In this document: one piece after another, positions 49,405 to 57,921 of the stretch
Position numbering within the stretch: the first letter of the stretch is position 1
Layout: every line of letters begins with the position of its first letter
Source: QVMM01 sp047030855
Lineage (GTDB): Bacteria > Bacteroidota > Bacteroidia > Bacteroidales > Dysgonomonadaceae
Assembly (NCBI GenBank): GCA_047030855.1
Contig: JBKYIJ010000008.1
Location: forward strand, 1,240,001-1,304,000
DNA length: 64,000 nucleotides
Direction of reading: 5' to 3'
The notes under the pieces: model-generated
Database searches by the model: none
Told to the model about the DNA's origin: nothing
Seen by the model: the letters and a program-made list of their open reading frames with translations, nothing else
Position numbers and translations under genes: made by a program

Positions 49405-50335
49405 TTATTCTCTGTAGTAATTTAGCTTTTCCTTATATTTTTCCACTAATTTTAATGTCCTTAGATTTGCACCTTCCTGAATAAGATGGTAGGGCGTGTC
49501 GTATATCATTGAATCGGGGATGTAGAAATCGGCAGGGCTTCCTAATGTATTGTATTTATTTTTTTTTATATATTTTTTCGATTTCGAAAACGATATTCTT
49601 CAGTTCGTTTTCTCTCATTCCGGGATATGAGACATATACTTTTACGCCATTCATGGATGCTCTATCTATAAAATTGTGCATATATTGCATGGCTTTCGGA
49701 TTATAATTTTTCTGGTCGAGCGACAATGGTTTGGCGTTTGTTGTTTTTGGAAGATTCCAGTGAGCAACGGCATCCCCGTATTTATTGAATGATTTTGCTA
49801 AATATTCTTTTTCAAGGCTTTCTTCTGAATACACATAGTTCGACAGGTTTACTTTCGATTTTAGATAGTTAGGAAGATACTGCATTATGTTGAACCATTG
49901 GTTAATATCCAATTGCTTTGCATTGGTAAATGAGACATCCAGTATCATTCGCAATAAGACTTCATTGCCATATAAGCTGCGATTGTAAAATTGATTGTAT
50001 TCCGGGATCAGTATTAAGACATCCCCTTTACGTAAATACGGTTCGACATGATCCAGCATAAACTTTAATCCTACTCCGGCATGAAAACCTGTGTTGATAG
50101 GATTTAAATTAAGTGAATCTTTTATTATCCGGCTGTTCATACCCATTGCTATGTTGGAACCTCCTACTAAAATAATTCGGGGTTCGGGAGTGTTCAACAG
50201 TAACGAATCTTTCTGTTCTGACGAGAATATAAGAGATTCTTTCGTTTTTGGAGTAGGAGGCAGGAGAATAATGATTAGCGCGACTACAAAAAAGCAGGCA
50301 AGAAATGCAATGATATTTTTGAATAGTTTTTTCAT
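49405..50335 (-). CDS. SGNH-like membrane-anchored acyl hydrolase/transferase, one frameshift near the C-terminus
   Basis: A protein with an N-terminal transmembrane helix (about 5-25) and an SGNH-type nucleophile region IILVGGSNIAMGMNS. The open frame ends at 49556 after EIEKIYKKK. At an A9 run (plus-strand T at 49559-49567), eight A would give KKNKYNTLGSPADFYIPDSM, then YDTPYHLIQEGANLRT with a likely catalytic Asp/His, to a stop at 49405. It lies 11 bp downstream of the MBOAT gene. This fits the AlgJ/DltD/PatB-like partner of a membrane O-acyltransferase, acting in the periplasm. The substrate is unknown. Confidence 0.75.
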
Positions 50336-50346
50336 TTATTACCGCA

Positions 50347-51805
50347 TTAAAATTGGAAATATATAAATTCTTGAGGCGTCCGTTGCACATTTGCCAAGAT
50401 GAACAATATGATCAGAATATAGAACAAGAAACGGAATATTTTAGGTGATGATTTTCCGAAAGCTTCCAAAGCAAAATTCTTTTCCCTGTTTATCCATTCT
50501 GTTATGAATAGAAAAATTACAGGGACGAATATAGGAATATAGTCGATCCAATGTTTGTAGTAGCCCGATATGTCAATAATTGACGTGTCAAAGATGTTAA
50601 TGATGTAATGGAACGCATCGGATATGCTTTCTGACCGGAAAAATATCCATGCAAACATTGTTAACAGGAACGTGAGAAGTATTTGAATTGTTTCTTTGGC
50701 TGACGGTAAAAATTTCCCCTTTTGCCGCTATGTCTAAATTTTTCCTGTTTGTCCCTCTTATCATGGAAGGCAGCATAAAGAATGCATTTAACCCTCCCCA
50801 GACAATATACGTCCAGTTTGCCCCATGCCAAAAACCGCTAACCAGAAATATGATGAAAGTGTTTCTGATTTTTTGCCCTGTTCCGCCACGGCTGCCTCCG
50901 AGAGGTATATAAAGGTAATCTTTAAACCATGATGAAAGCGATATGTGCCAACGCCTCCAGAATTCGGCAATGTCTCTTGAAAAATATGGGTAGTTGAAAT
51001 TTTTCAAAAGTTTGATTCCGAACATTCTGGAAGTACCGAGTGCAATATCCGAATATCCTGAGAAGTCGCCGTAAATCTGGATAGTAAAAAAGAATGCTCC
51101 CAGAAGCAGGGTTCCTGCCGGTTGTGTACTGTATGTTTCAAATATTTGATTTGCCGGAACGGCACATAAGTCGGCAACAGCTACTTTTTTGAATAATCCC
51201 CATAATATCTGTTTCAATCCTTCGGAAACATTTTCGTACTTGAACTCTCTTCTTTCTTTTAATTGAGGGAGCAGATGATTTGCCCGTTCTATCGGTCCTG
51301 CCACTAACAAGGGGAAATAGCTTACAAACAAGGAATAATCCGCCAGATTCTTTGTCGGCTCTATTTTATTCTTATATACATCTAATATGTAGGACATGCC
51401 ATGGAAAGTGTAGAACGAAATTCCGACAGGCAATATAATGCTTAAGGTATGCAGGCTGCTGTTGAATCCAAAACCCGATAATAAGGTGTTGAACGAGTCG
51501 ATAAAGAAATTGAAGTACTTGAAAAAGGACAGGATGCCGATATTAATTATTAAGGAGATAATAAGTATCGTTTTTTTCTTTCCCTTATTGTCTGACTCAG
51601 AATGTATTTTTAATCCTGTCCAATAGTTGATCAGTATCGAAAAAAACAATAAGGAAAGGAATCGCCAATCCCAGCAGGCATAAAAGAAAAAGCTTGCCAA
51701 CAGGAGCAGTATGTTTTGAGAGCCTTTTGTCTTATTGAAGATAAAATAATGAAGGATAAAGACAACAGGCAAAAAAACGGCGAATGAAAAGGAATCAAAA
51801 AGCAT
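50347..51805 (-). CDS. MBOAT family membrane O-acyltransferase (AlgI/PatA-like), one frameshift
   Basis: A polytopic protein starting MLFDSFSFAVFLPVVFILHY (ATG at 51805; the longer frame to 51844 is unlikely). It has the MBOAT signatures GISFYTFHGMSYILDVY, RDIAEFWRRWHISLSSWFKDY, and the catalytic His in FLVSGFWHGANWTYIVWGG. The frame breaks at an A5 run (50708-50712, plus strand). With four it continues EILPSAKETIQILLTFLLTM and runs into the rest of the protein to 50347. It moves acyl (often acetyl) groups across the inner membrane for surface-glycan O-acylation with its SGNH neighbour. A TACTTTTG box (minus strand, 51825-51832) suggests its own promoter. Confidence 0.85.
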
Positions 51806-51838
51806 ACTGCAATGTTTCGGTATGCAAAAGTAATAAAA

Positions 51839-51862
51839 AAGCATTCCGAAAAAGGAATGCTT
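51839..51862 (-). terminator. Terminator after hpf
   Basis: A perfect 9-bp stem AAGCATTCC / GGAATGCTT with a 6-nt loop, followed on the minus strand by TTTTTTATTAC. It separates the rpsU-xerC-hpf unit from the MBOAT cassette. Confidence 0.8.
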
Positions 51863-51886
51863 CGATTGTTATTTGTCGATGATAAA

Positions 51887-52180
51887 TTATTTGTTCTTTT
51901 CCTTATTTTTAATAAGTTGCTTTTCGAGCGCTTCTACAGTGAGATCAATTGCTTCCTCAAAGGTGTCGGCAGTTTTGTTGGCAAACAGTTCGGCGTTTTT
52001 TGCATTCAACTTTATTGAAGCTTCCTTATTGTTGGCAACTTCGGGTTTTACAACTTTAAGAGTAACTTCCGCGTCGATAATCGTGTCGGAATATTTTTCC
52101 AGCTTAGATATTTTTTTCTGGATAAAATCTTCCAATCTTTCTGTTGCATCGAAATGAATAGCCTGAATTCTAATGTCCAT
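51887..52180 (-). CDS. hpf: Short ribosome hibernation-promoting factor
   Basis: A 97-residue HPF/YfiA-family protein (MDIRIQAIHFDATERLEDFI, KLEKYSDTIIDAEVTLKV, FEEAIDLTVEALEKQL). It binds the 30S decoding region and inactivates ribosomes in stationary phase. It is the short form without the C-terminal dimerisation domain. It is 23 bp after xerC and ends at a strong terminator. Confidence 0.9.
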   Translation of the reverse strand: MDIRIQAIHFDATERLEDFIQKKISKLEKYSDTIIDAEVTLKVVKPEVANNKEASIKLNAKNAELFANKTADTFEEAIDLTVEALEKQLIKNKEKNK

Positions 52181-52203
52181 AATTACCTCCTTTATTTTTA
52201 CGG

Positions 52204-53097
52204 TTACGCTCTTGGGTGAGCTTTTTTATATGTTTTTTTTAGTTCTTCGAATGATGTATGGGTATATACCTCTGTCGATGCCAGACTCGAATGTCCCAGC
52301 AATTCTTTGACCGCGTTGATCTCAGCCCCGTTGTTCAGCATTTCCGTTGCGAAAGAATGACGCAGAACGTGCGGGCTTGCCTTGCTTAGAGTCGGTATTC
52401 CGCTCAGTTGGTTATGTACCAGTCTGTATATTAGCATAGGATATACGGGGTTTCCGTCTTTTTTAACAAAAAATCTGTCGGAAAGGTTTACATCAAGGCT
52501 GTTTCTTTTTTCGAGATAAGCCGTGATGACGGCTTTTGTTTCCTTGCTGAACGGGATCAGGCGTTGCTTGTTCCGCTTGCCGTTGACGCGGATCGTTTCG
52601 GCGGAAAGGTCAATGTCTTCCACTTTGAGGTTTATCAGTTCTGCCCTTCGCATCCCTGTTACATAAAACAACTCGAGGATTGTAAAATCCCGATAGCTGT
52701 CGAAACTGTCGTCAGGAGTATAAGCAAAGCTATCCAATATGGTTTCCATATCCGAGTCGTTCACAAAAGACGGAAGAGGTTTCTTAGCCTTAGGGCCTGT
52801 TATTCTTTTCAGGGGATTGGTTTTGACTTCGCCTATCTTTGTCAGGTAGCGGTAAAATGATTTGAGTGAACTTAGCTTTCTGTTAACCGATCGGGCTGAA
52901 ATGCCTGATTCCATAAGCGATGCTATCCACTGCCTGACAATGTCGCTTTCGATGTCGGACAGTTTTATCCCTTCATAATGCAGGTTGACGAATTCTTCAA
53001 ACTGAGCGAGGTCTTTAGAATAAGAAATCTCCGTATATGAAGAATAATTCTTTTCATAACGGAGATAACTTAGATATTTTTGAATTACGCTCGTCAT
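52204..53097 (-). CDS. Tyrosine recombinase XerC/XerD-like
   Basis: A 297-residue tyrosine recombinase. It has an N-terminal SAM-like DNA-binding domain and a catalytic domain with Arg in TGMRRAEL, His/Arg in HVLRHSFATEML, His in LGHSSLASTEVYTH and the nucleophile Tyr in the same segment. It is probably a chromosome dimer resolvase of the Xer type. In Bacteroidota this gene is commonly found between rpsU and hpf, as here, so it is a housekeeping gene and not a mobile-element integrase. Which Xer it is (C or D) is not decided. Confidence 0.88.
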   Translation of the reverse strand: MTSVIQKYLSYLRYEKNYSSYTEISYSKDLAQFEEFVNLHYEGIKLSDIESDIVRQWIASLMESGISARSVNRKLSSLKSFYRYLTKIGEVKTNPLKRITGPKAKKPLPSFVNDSDMETILDSFAYTPDDSFDSYRDFTILELFYVTGMRRAELINLKVEDIDLSAETIRVNGKRNKQRLIPFSKETKAVITAYLEKRNSLDVNLSDRFFVKKDGNPVYPMLIYRLVHNQLSGIPTLSKASPHVLRHSFATEMLNNGAEINAVKELLGHSSLASTEVYTHTSFEELKKTYKKAHPRA

Positions 53098-53160
53098 CGA
53101 AACAATATTAGCTTGTTTGATAACGAAAGTAATAAATTATTTTCTTTTGTCCAATAGCGA

Positions 53161-53352
53161 TCAATCTTCCGATTGATGCATTTTCTGAACGTAAACTGCG
53201 TGCAGTTTTTGCTGTCTTTTTGTGATAGACGGTTTTTGGAAAGCCTGACGTCTTCTTAGTTCTTTTACAACGCCTGTTTTCTCGTATTTTCTTTTGAATT
53301 TTTTTAATGCTTTCTCGATGTTCTCGCCTTCTTTTATTGGAACTATTATCAT
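53161..53352 (-). CDS. rpsU: 30S ribosomal protein S21
   Basis: A 63-residue basic S21 (MIIVPIKEGENIEKALKKFK, KYEKTGVVKELRRRQAF). It is the first gene of rpsU-xerC-hpf. A full promoter match lies about 150 bp upstream (53499-53530), so the mRNA has a leader of around 140 nt, long for a single small gene. Confidence 0.96.
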   Translation of the reverse strand: MIIVPIKEGENIEKALKKFKRKYEKTGVVKELRRRQAFQKPSITKRQQKLHAVYVQKMHQSED

Positions 53353-53498
53353 AATTTTTTCTTTTTAAATTTTAATATAAGATATGGTTAATTAATATAA
53401 TCTGCATCAATGTTTGTAACAATAATGCCGTTTGTTGTATTTTTTATCTGTCTGTTTCTTTTTAAGTATAAACCATACCTCCTCTCATTTTCGGGCAG

Positions 53499-53530
53499 CA
53501 AATTTATAACTTAATTTTTGACGATGCAAA
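53499..53530 (-). promoter_or_regulatory. Promoter of rpsU-xerC-hpf
   Basis: On the minus strand: TTTG (53530-53527), 20-bp spacer, TAAATTTG (53506-53499), matching the Bacteroidota promoter. The predicted start is near 53493, giving a leader of roughly 140 nt. Confidence 0.65.
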
Positions 53531-53586
53531 AAATAACGATGTTTTTTTGATCGGAATATTGTTCCTACCGCTTTTATTTTCAATAA

Positions 53587-53617
53587 TTTGATATGGATAA
53601 ATTTAGTAATACATTTG
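53587..53617 (+). promoter_or_regulatory. Promoter of hemW-argB
   Basis: TTTG (53587-53590), 19-bp spacer, TACATTTG (53610-53617): a full consensus match. The predicted start is near 53624, leaving a leader of only about 6-15 nt depending on the hemW start codon. Confidence 0.75.
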
Positions 53618-53638
53618 TATCAACATTGATTGACAAAG

Positions 53639-54772
53639 GTGGCAGGCATTTACATTCATATTCCTTATTGCAAAACCCGATGTGTGTATTGCGATTTCTT
53701 TACTCAAACTAATTTGGAGAGTAAAAGGAAAATCATTTCCGCATATTGTGAAGAATTGGCATTGCGAAAAAATTTCCTTCATAACCCGATAATCGAAACA
53801 ATCTATTTTGGCGGTGGAACGCCCTCATTGTTGTCTTACGGCGATTTTGCTGATATATTCAACGCTATCCGTTCGAATTTCACTTTATCGGATGATTTGG
53901 AAATAACATTGGAGGCAAACCCCGATGATTTGACGGATGAGTATGTCGATATGCTGCTTTCGGCAGGGTTTAACAGAATAAGCATAGGCATTCAGAGTTT
54001 TAATAATGACGAACTCCGATTTCTGAATCGTCGCCATTCGGCAGAAAAAGCCATTGAAGCAGTGAGGCTTTGTCAAAGAAAAGGTTTTGACAATATCAGT
54101 ATAGATTTGATGTACGGTTTGCCCGATCAGACGCTTGATTCGTGGAAATATTCGTTAAGGCAGGCAATAAGCCTGAATGTGCAGCATATATCTTCCTATC
54201 ATCTGATTTATGAGAAAGGCACTAAGCTCTATAATATGCTCGACAGAGGCATGGTAAAGGAAACGGATGAGGACATAAGCTCGGATATGTATCTGTCGAT
54301 GGCTGAGTATTTGAAGAATGCGGATTTCATACATTACGAAGTTTCTAACTTTGCCAGAGAAGGATTTTATTCCAAACACAACTCTTCTTATTGGACAGGC
54401 GCAGAGTATTTGGGAATAGGGCCTGCCGCTCATTCTTTTAATGGAGAGAACAGAAGCTGGAATGTCGCTTCAATCCTGAAATATCTGGACGGAATAAAAC
54501 AGGGAGTTCCTAATTTGGAAATTGAAGAGCAGGATAATGTTACGGCATACAACGATTATATCCTTACCCGGATGCGTACCATGTGGGGATCGGATATAAC
54601 CGAAATAAACAGCCGTTTCGGAGAAAAATTTAAGGCTTATTGCCTGAAAAACGTTTTAAAATATTTAGAAAGCGGAAAGGTTAAGGTTTCGGATAATCGT
54701 TTAATTATTTCTGAAGACAGTTTTTTAGTTTCTGACGGTATAATGAGCGATTTGATGTATATCGGAAAATAA
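53639..54772 (+). CDS. hemW: HemW-like radical SAM protein (coproporphyrinogen III oxidase-related)
   Basis: A 377-residue radical SAM protein with the CxxxCxxC motif CKTRCVYC, then FGGGTPSLLSY and ISIGIQSFNNDELRFLNRRH. The AISLNVQHISSYHLIYEKGT region and HemN_C domain follow. It is now considered a heme chaperone more than a true HemN. The frame has no ATG near the start: TTG at 53630 and GTG at 53639 are possible. GTG gives MAGIYIHIPYCK, the usual family N-terminus, and a slightly longer leader, so I chose it. argB follows after 6 bp. Confidence 0.88.
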   Translation: MAGIYIHIPYCKTRCVYCDFFTQTNLESKRKIISAYCEELALRKNFLHNPIIETIYFGGGTPSLLSYGDFADIFNAIRSNFTLSDDLEITLEANPDDLTDEYVDMLLSAGFNRISIGIQSFNNDELRFLNRRHSAEKAIEAVRLCQRKGFDNISIDLMYGLPDQTLDSWKYSLRQAISLNVQHISSYHLIYEKGTKLYNMLDRGMVKETDEDISSDMYLSMAEYLKNADFIHYEVSNFAREGFYSKHNSSYWTGAEYLGIGPAAHSFNGENRSWNVASILKYLDGIKQGVPNLEIEEQDNVTAYNDYILTRMRTMWGSDITEINSRFGEKFKAYCLKNVLKYLESGKVKVSDNRLIISEDSFLVSDGIMSDLMYIGK

Positions 54773-54778
54773 AATCTT

Positions 54779-55549
54779 ATGAAAAAATTATCAGTTGTAA
54801 AAGTCGGCGGTAAAATTGTGGAGAACGAAGATTCTCTTTTGCGGTTTTTGAAAGAATTTTCCCGAATTGAAGGATATAAGATATTGGTTCATGGCGGCGG
54901 GCGATCCGCGACGGCTCTGTCCGAGAGATTGGGTGTAGAAAGCCAGATAGTCGATGGGAGGAGAATAACGGACAAAGCTACATTAGAAATTGTGACAATG
55001 GTATACGGCGGCTTGGTTAATAAAAACATTGTGGCTCAGCTTCAGGCATTAGACGTAAACTCTTTGGGATTGATGGGCGCCGATCTTAATATAATACTTG
55101 CCGAAAAAAGAAAAGTACAGGATATTGATTACGGATATGTAGGAGATATTGTTTCCGTAAACAACAGAGTGTTTATTGAGTTACTTGAAAAAGGGATTGT
55201 GCCTGTTTTGGCTCCTCTTACGCATAACAAATCGGGCGATATCCTTAACACCAATGCCGATACTATTGCAGCGGAAGTCGGGCAAAGCCTTTCGTCCGAT
55301 TATGAAGTAACTCTTATATATTGTTTCGAGAAAAAGGGTGTTTTGCTGGACGAGGAAGATGAAAACAGCGTAATCCCCGTCCTCGACAGAAAATATTTTG
55401 ATGAGTTGGTATCTTTGGGTGTTGTTAAAGAAGGGATGTTGCCGAAGTTGCAGAATGCTTTTTCTTCGATCGAAAAAGGCGTAAACAAAGTTATTATCCG
55501 GGAAGCCTTATCCGTTTCCAAAGAATCGGAAGGCACTGTAATTAAATAA
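54779..55549 (+). CDS. argB: Acetylglutamate kinase
   Basis: A 256-residue amino-acid kinase (LSVVKVGGKIVENE, LVHGGGRSATALSERLGVE, GLMGADLN, LNTNADTIAAEVGQSL, GMLPKLQNAF). It phosphorylates N-acetylglutamate in arginine synthesis. It lies 6 bp after hemW. No other arg genes are in the window. Confidence 0.92.
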   Translation: MKKLSVVKVGGKIVENEDSLLRFLKEFSRIEGYKILVHGGGRSATALSERLGVESQIVDGRRITDKATLEIVTMVYGGLVNKNIVAQLQALDVNSLGLMGADLNIILAEKRKVQDIDYGYVGDIVSVNNRVFIELLEKGIVPVLAPLTHNKSGDILNTNADTIAAEVGQSLSSDYEVTLIYCFEKKGVLLDEEDENSVIPVLDRKYFDELVSLGVVKEGMLPKLQNAFSSIEKGVNKVIIREALSVSKESEGTVIK

Positions 55550-55620
55550 GATATAAGATATATAATAAATTCTAAATTCGTTGATGTTCTTACCTTGAAA
55601 GTGCAAGAGATGTTATTATA

Positions 55621-55652
55621 TTTGTTTACTTATTAAAAGGGGCTTATCTTTG
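55621..55652 (+). promoter_or_regulatory. Promoter of the tyrosine phosphatase gene
   Basis: TTTG (55621-55624), 20-bp spacer, TATCTTTG (55645-55652), a full consensus match 28 bp before the ATG at 55681. Confidence 0.72.
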
Positions 55653-55680
55653 GGATAATTGTTGATTCATTATTGCAGAA

Positions 55681-56751
55681 ATGAAGTTTAAGTTCAATAT
55701 AGTATCGTGTATCCTCTCTTTATCCGCCTCCTTTCTTGCCTGTGCGGATAATACTCATATCTCCTTTTTTTGCGAAAAAGACAAACAGGCGAACTATATA
55801 ATTAAATGGGAAATCTTTCCCGAAAAGGAAAACAGCAAAGTGGAGATATTTTCTTCGCGGAACGACTCCGTATTTTCTAAAAATCCTGTAAAAGTTTTGA
55901 GTGTCAGCGATTATGTTGCAGTTGTGTCTCCCGAAGCGAATACCTTTCGTGAATATTTCCGTTTAAAAGCAGGAAATACTTTTTCGGGGATTATCACAAA
56001 CAGGTTCTTCAATACGCAAAATATTCAGAATCTCAGGGATATGGGAGGATATTTTTCCAAATCCGAAAAACAAATAAAATGGGGAAAACTTTATCGTTCA
56101 GGGCAACTGTCGAATCTGGACGCTAAGGATATTGAAGTTTTAGACTCTCTCCATATTAAAACAGTCGTCGATTTCAGGGATGCGGAACAAAGTCGTCTCA
56201 GACCCGATAACTATCCGAAAGCTAATGTTATTGAGTTGCCTATCGACGTTACCTGTTTCAATACGGATGTCAGGGATAGGGTATTGGAAGGCTCTTTTCT
56301 GAAAGGAGACACTATTATTTATACGCAGGATTCTTATCGGGAAATTATTGAAAACTACCCGGATCAGTATGCCCGATTCTTCGACATATTATGCGATGAG
56401 GACAATTATCCGATTCTTTTTCATTGCGGTTGGGGAAAAGACAGAACGGGGCTTGCAGCATACTTCATATTGAAAGCGCTTAACATTCCCGCTGAAAATA
56501 TTGAACAGGATTACCTTTATTCCAATGAAGGAATAAACAAAGACAAAGTTTTACAAAATGCGGAAAACATGCCCGAATCCGTTCAGGAGGCAATAACGAT
56601 GTTGTACCTGTCGGATGCCTCGTATCTCAGATATGCCGTTTCGTGCATGAAGAAGAAAAGCGGATCGGTTGAAGAATATATGCACAAAGAATTGAAACTG
56701 ACTCCCGCAAAACTGGCGAAACTGAGACAGATTCTTTGTTATGATAATTAA
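55681..56751 (+). CDS. Exported tyrosine-protein phosphatase (Tyr_phosphatase3-like)
   Basis: A 356-residue protein with a signal/lipoprotein-like N-terminus (hydrophobic run ending SFLACADN, possible lipid Cys21). The phosphatase domain has NLRDMGGYFSK, LYRSGQLSNL, TVVDFRDAEQ and the catalytic HCX5R loop HCGWGKDRTG (Cys249). The loop has Gly-Trp where the common form is HCTAGKDRTG. The family acts on phosphotyrosine or phosphoinositides, and the extracytoplasmic substrate here is unknown. The gene stops 10 bp from the convergent DUF3037 gene with no visible hairpin. Confidence 0.82.
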   Translation: MKFKFNIVSCILSLSASFLACADNTHISFFCEKDKQANYIIKWEIFPEKENSKVEIFSSRNDSVFSKNPVKVLSVSDYVAVVSPEANTFREYFRLKAGNTFSGIITNRFFNTQNIQNLRDMGGYFSKSEKQIKWGKLYRSGQLSNLDAKDIEVLDSLHIKTVVDFRDAEQSRLRPDNYPKANVIELPIDVTCFNTDVRDRVLEGSFLKGDTIIYTQDSYREIIENYPDQYARFFDILCDEDNYPILFHCGWGKDRTGLAAYFILKALNIPAENIEQDYLYSNEGINKDKVLQNAENMPESVQEAITMLYLSDASYLRYAVSCMKKKSGSVEEYMHKELKLTPAKLAKLRQILCYDN

Positions 56752-56761
56752 TCGGGAAGTT

Positions 56762-57145
56762 TTATAAAACCAGTTCTGCGAATAGCTTTTCCGTTGTTTT
56801 GTCAAGATCGGACGAAAAACCCGAATGGGGGCGGGAGGTTTGTACGCAGGTGCTTTTTACTGCCGTGAGCCAGCGGAAACGCTCTGCTGTCTCCATTGAA
56901 GCAATGCTTCCGCAGTCTTTTTCTCCCAAAGCTATTTTCTCAAAAGTTTTTAATGTCTTTTCTATTATTTCAATATCTGTATCTTTTGAAAGTGCGGAAA
57001 GTTTAGCTTCGTCGACTTTATAAAGTAATTTTATAAAATTCGCCTGCTTCGAAAAGAGTATGATCCCGACATTGATAAACTCTTCACGCTCAACCTTCGG
57101 GAATACTCTGATTACGGCATATTCATATAAGTGTTTTTCTTGCAT
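56762..57145 (-). CDS. DUF3037 family protein, partner of a HipA-like kinase
   Basis: A 127-residue cytoplasmic protein with the DUF3037 pattern YEYAVIRVFPKVEREEFINVGIILFS and a conserved CGSIASMETAERFRWLTAVKSTCVQTSRPH region. The function is unknown. It overlaps the 3' end of the HipA-like gene by 23 bp, so the two are translationally coupled. DUF3037 is, to my knowledge, often encoded next to such small HipA-like kinases, which suggests a functional pair. It might be a regulator or substrate of the kinase, but that is inference. Confidence 0.8.
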   Translation of the reverse strand: MQEKHLYEYAVIRVFPKVEREEFINVGIILFSKQANFIKLLYKVDEAKLSALSKDTDIEIIEKTLKTFEKIALGEKDCGSIASMETAERFRWLTAVKSTCVQTSRPHSGFSSDLDKTTEKLFAELVL

Positions 57146-57909
57146 GTCGGGCTTCTTTTACAAAAACATCCGAGTTGTTTATTCGGGAGATTAAGAATCG
57201 GGCATAAGTGTTTCTGACGTCATCAAAAGTTTCGTCTTCGTTTTTCCACGTCAACCAGTCATCGGGGATGAGTCCGACGATCTCTCTTATTTTATCTTCT
57301 GTCAGAATCTTTTTTAAATCTTTGTCTGCCTGTTCCAGATCGTCGGCAAACGGCAGCAGGACATGATCTTTTATCTGTTTGAAAGGGCTCACGGCGTATT
57401 TATCTATGTTTTCCCATGAGTGATGAAAATACAAAGTAGCTCCGTGATCGATCAGCCACAACTCCCGATGCCATATCAGCATATTCGTATTTCGAATAGT
57501 GCGATCGACATTCGTGAGCAGAGCGTCCATCCATACAATACGCGAAGCAGTTTCGGGAATCCACCTTAAACAAAACAGGATCGAACGTTATCGCTCCCGA
57601 TAAGAAATGTAATCCGATATTCAACCCTCTGCTTGCTTGCAGCAGATCCTGAATTTCTTCGTCGCCTTCCGTTCTTCCGAAAGCCTCGTCAAGATTTATA
57701 AACACCAGTTCGGGAGTTTTAAAACCAAGGGCTTTTGCCGTCATTCCTCCGATGAGTTCGGATATAAGGGCTTTTGTACCGTGCCCTGCCCCTCTGAATT
57801 TCACCACATATTTGAAGTCGTCATCGGCTTCCGCCAAAGCAGGCAACGATCCGCCTTCGCGAAGCGGCTGCATATATCGGATAACGTTGACTGTTCTTGG
57901 CGTTTCCAT
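57123..57909 (-). CDS. Small HipA-like kinase, one frameshift
   Basis: About 262 residues across the break, much shorter than classical HipA (about 440). The kinase elements are visible: VVKFRGAGHG (ATP Lys), ISELIGGMTAKALGF, the catalytic loop TNVDRTIRNTNMLIW, and the metal motif LIDHGATLYFHHSW. The frame breaks after FDPVLFKVDS in a TTCCC stretch (plus strand 57555-57559). Removing one base gives VD[P/S]ETASRIVWMDALLTNVD and joins the two halves. It is 12 bp downstream of asd and overlaps DUF3037. No HipB-type antitoxin is adjacent. Confidence 0.8.
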
Positions 57910-57921
57910 TCTTTGGAAGCT

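Noticed and set aside
52204..53097. Tyrosine recombinase as a mobile-element integrase
   Set aside because: It lies between rpsU and hpf, where the Bacteroidota housekeeping Xer gene is usual. No att repeats or cargo genes are seen next to it.
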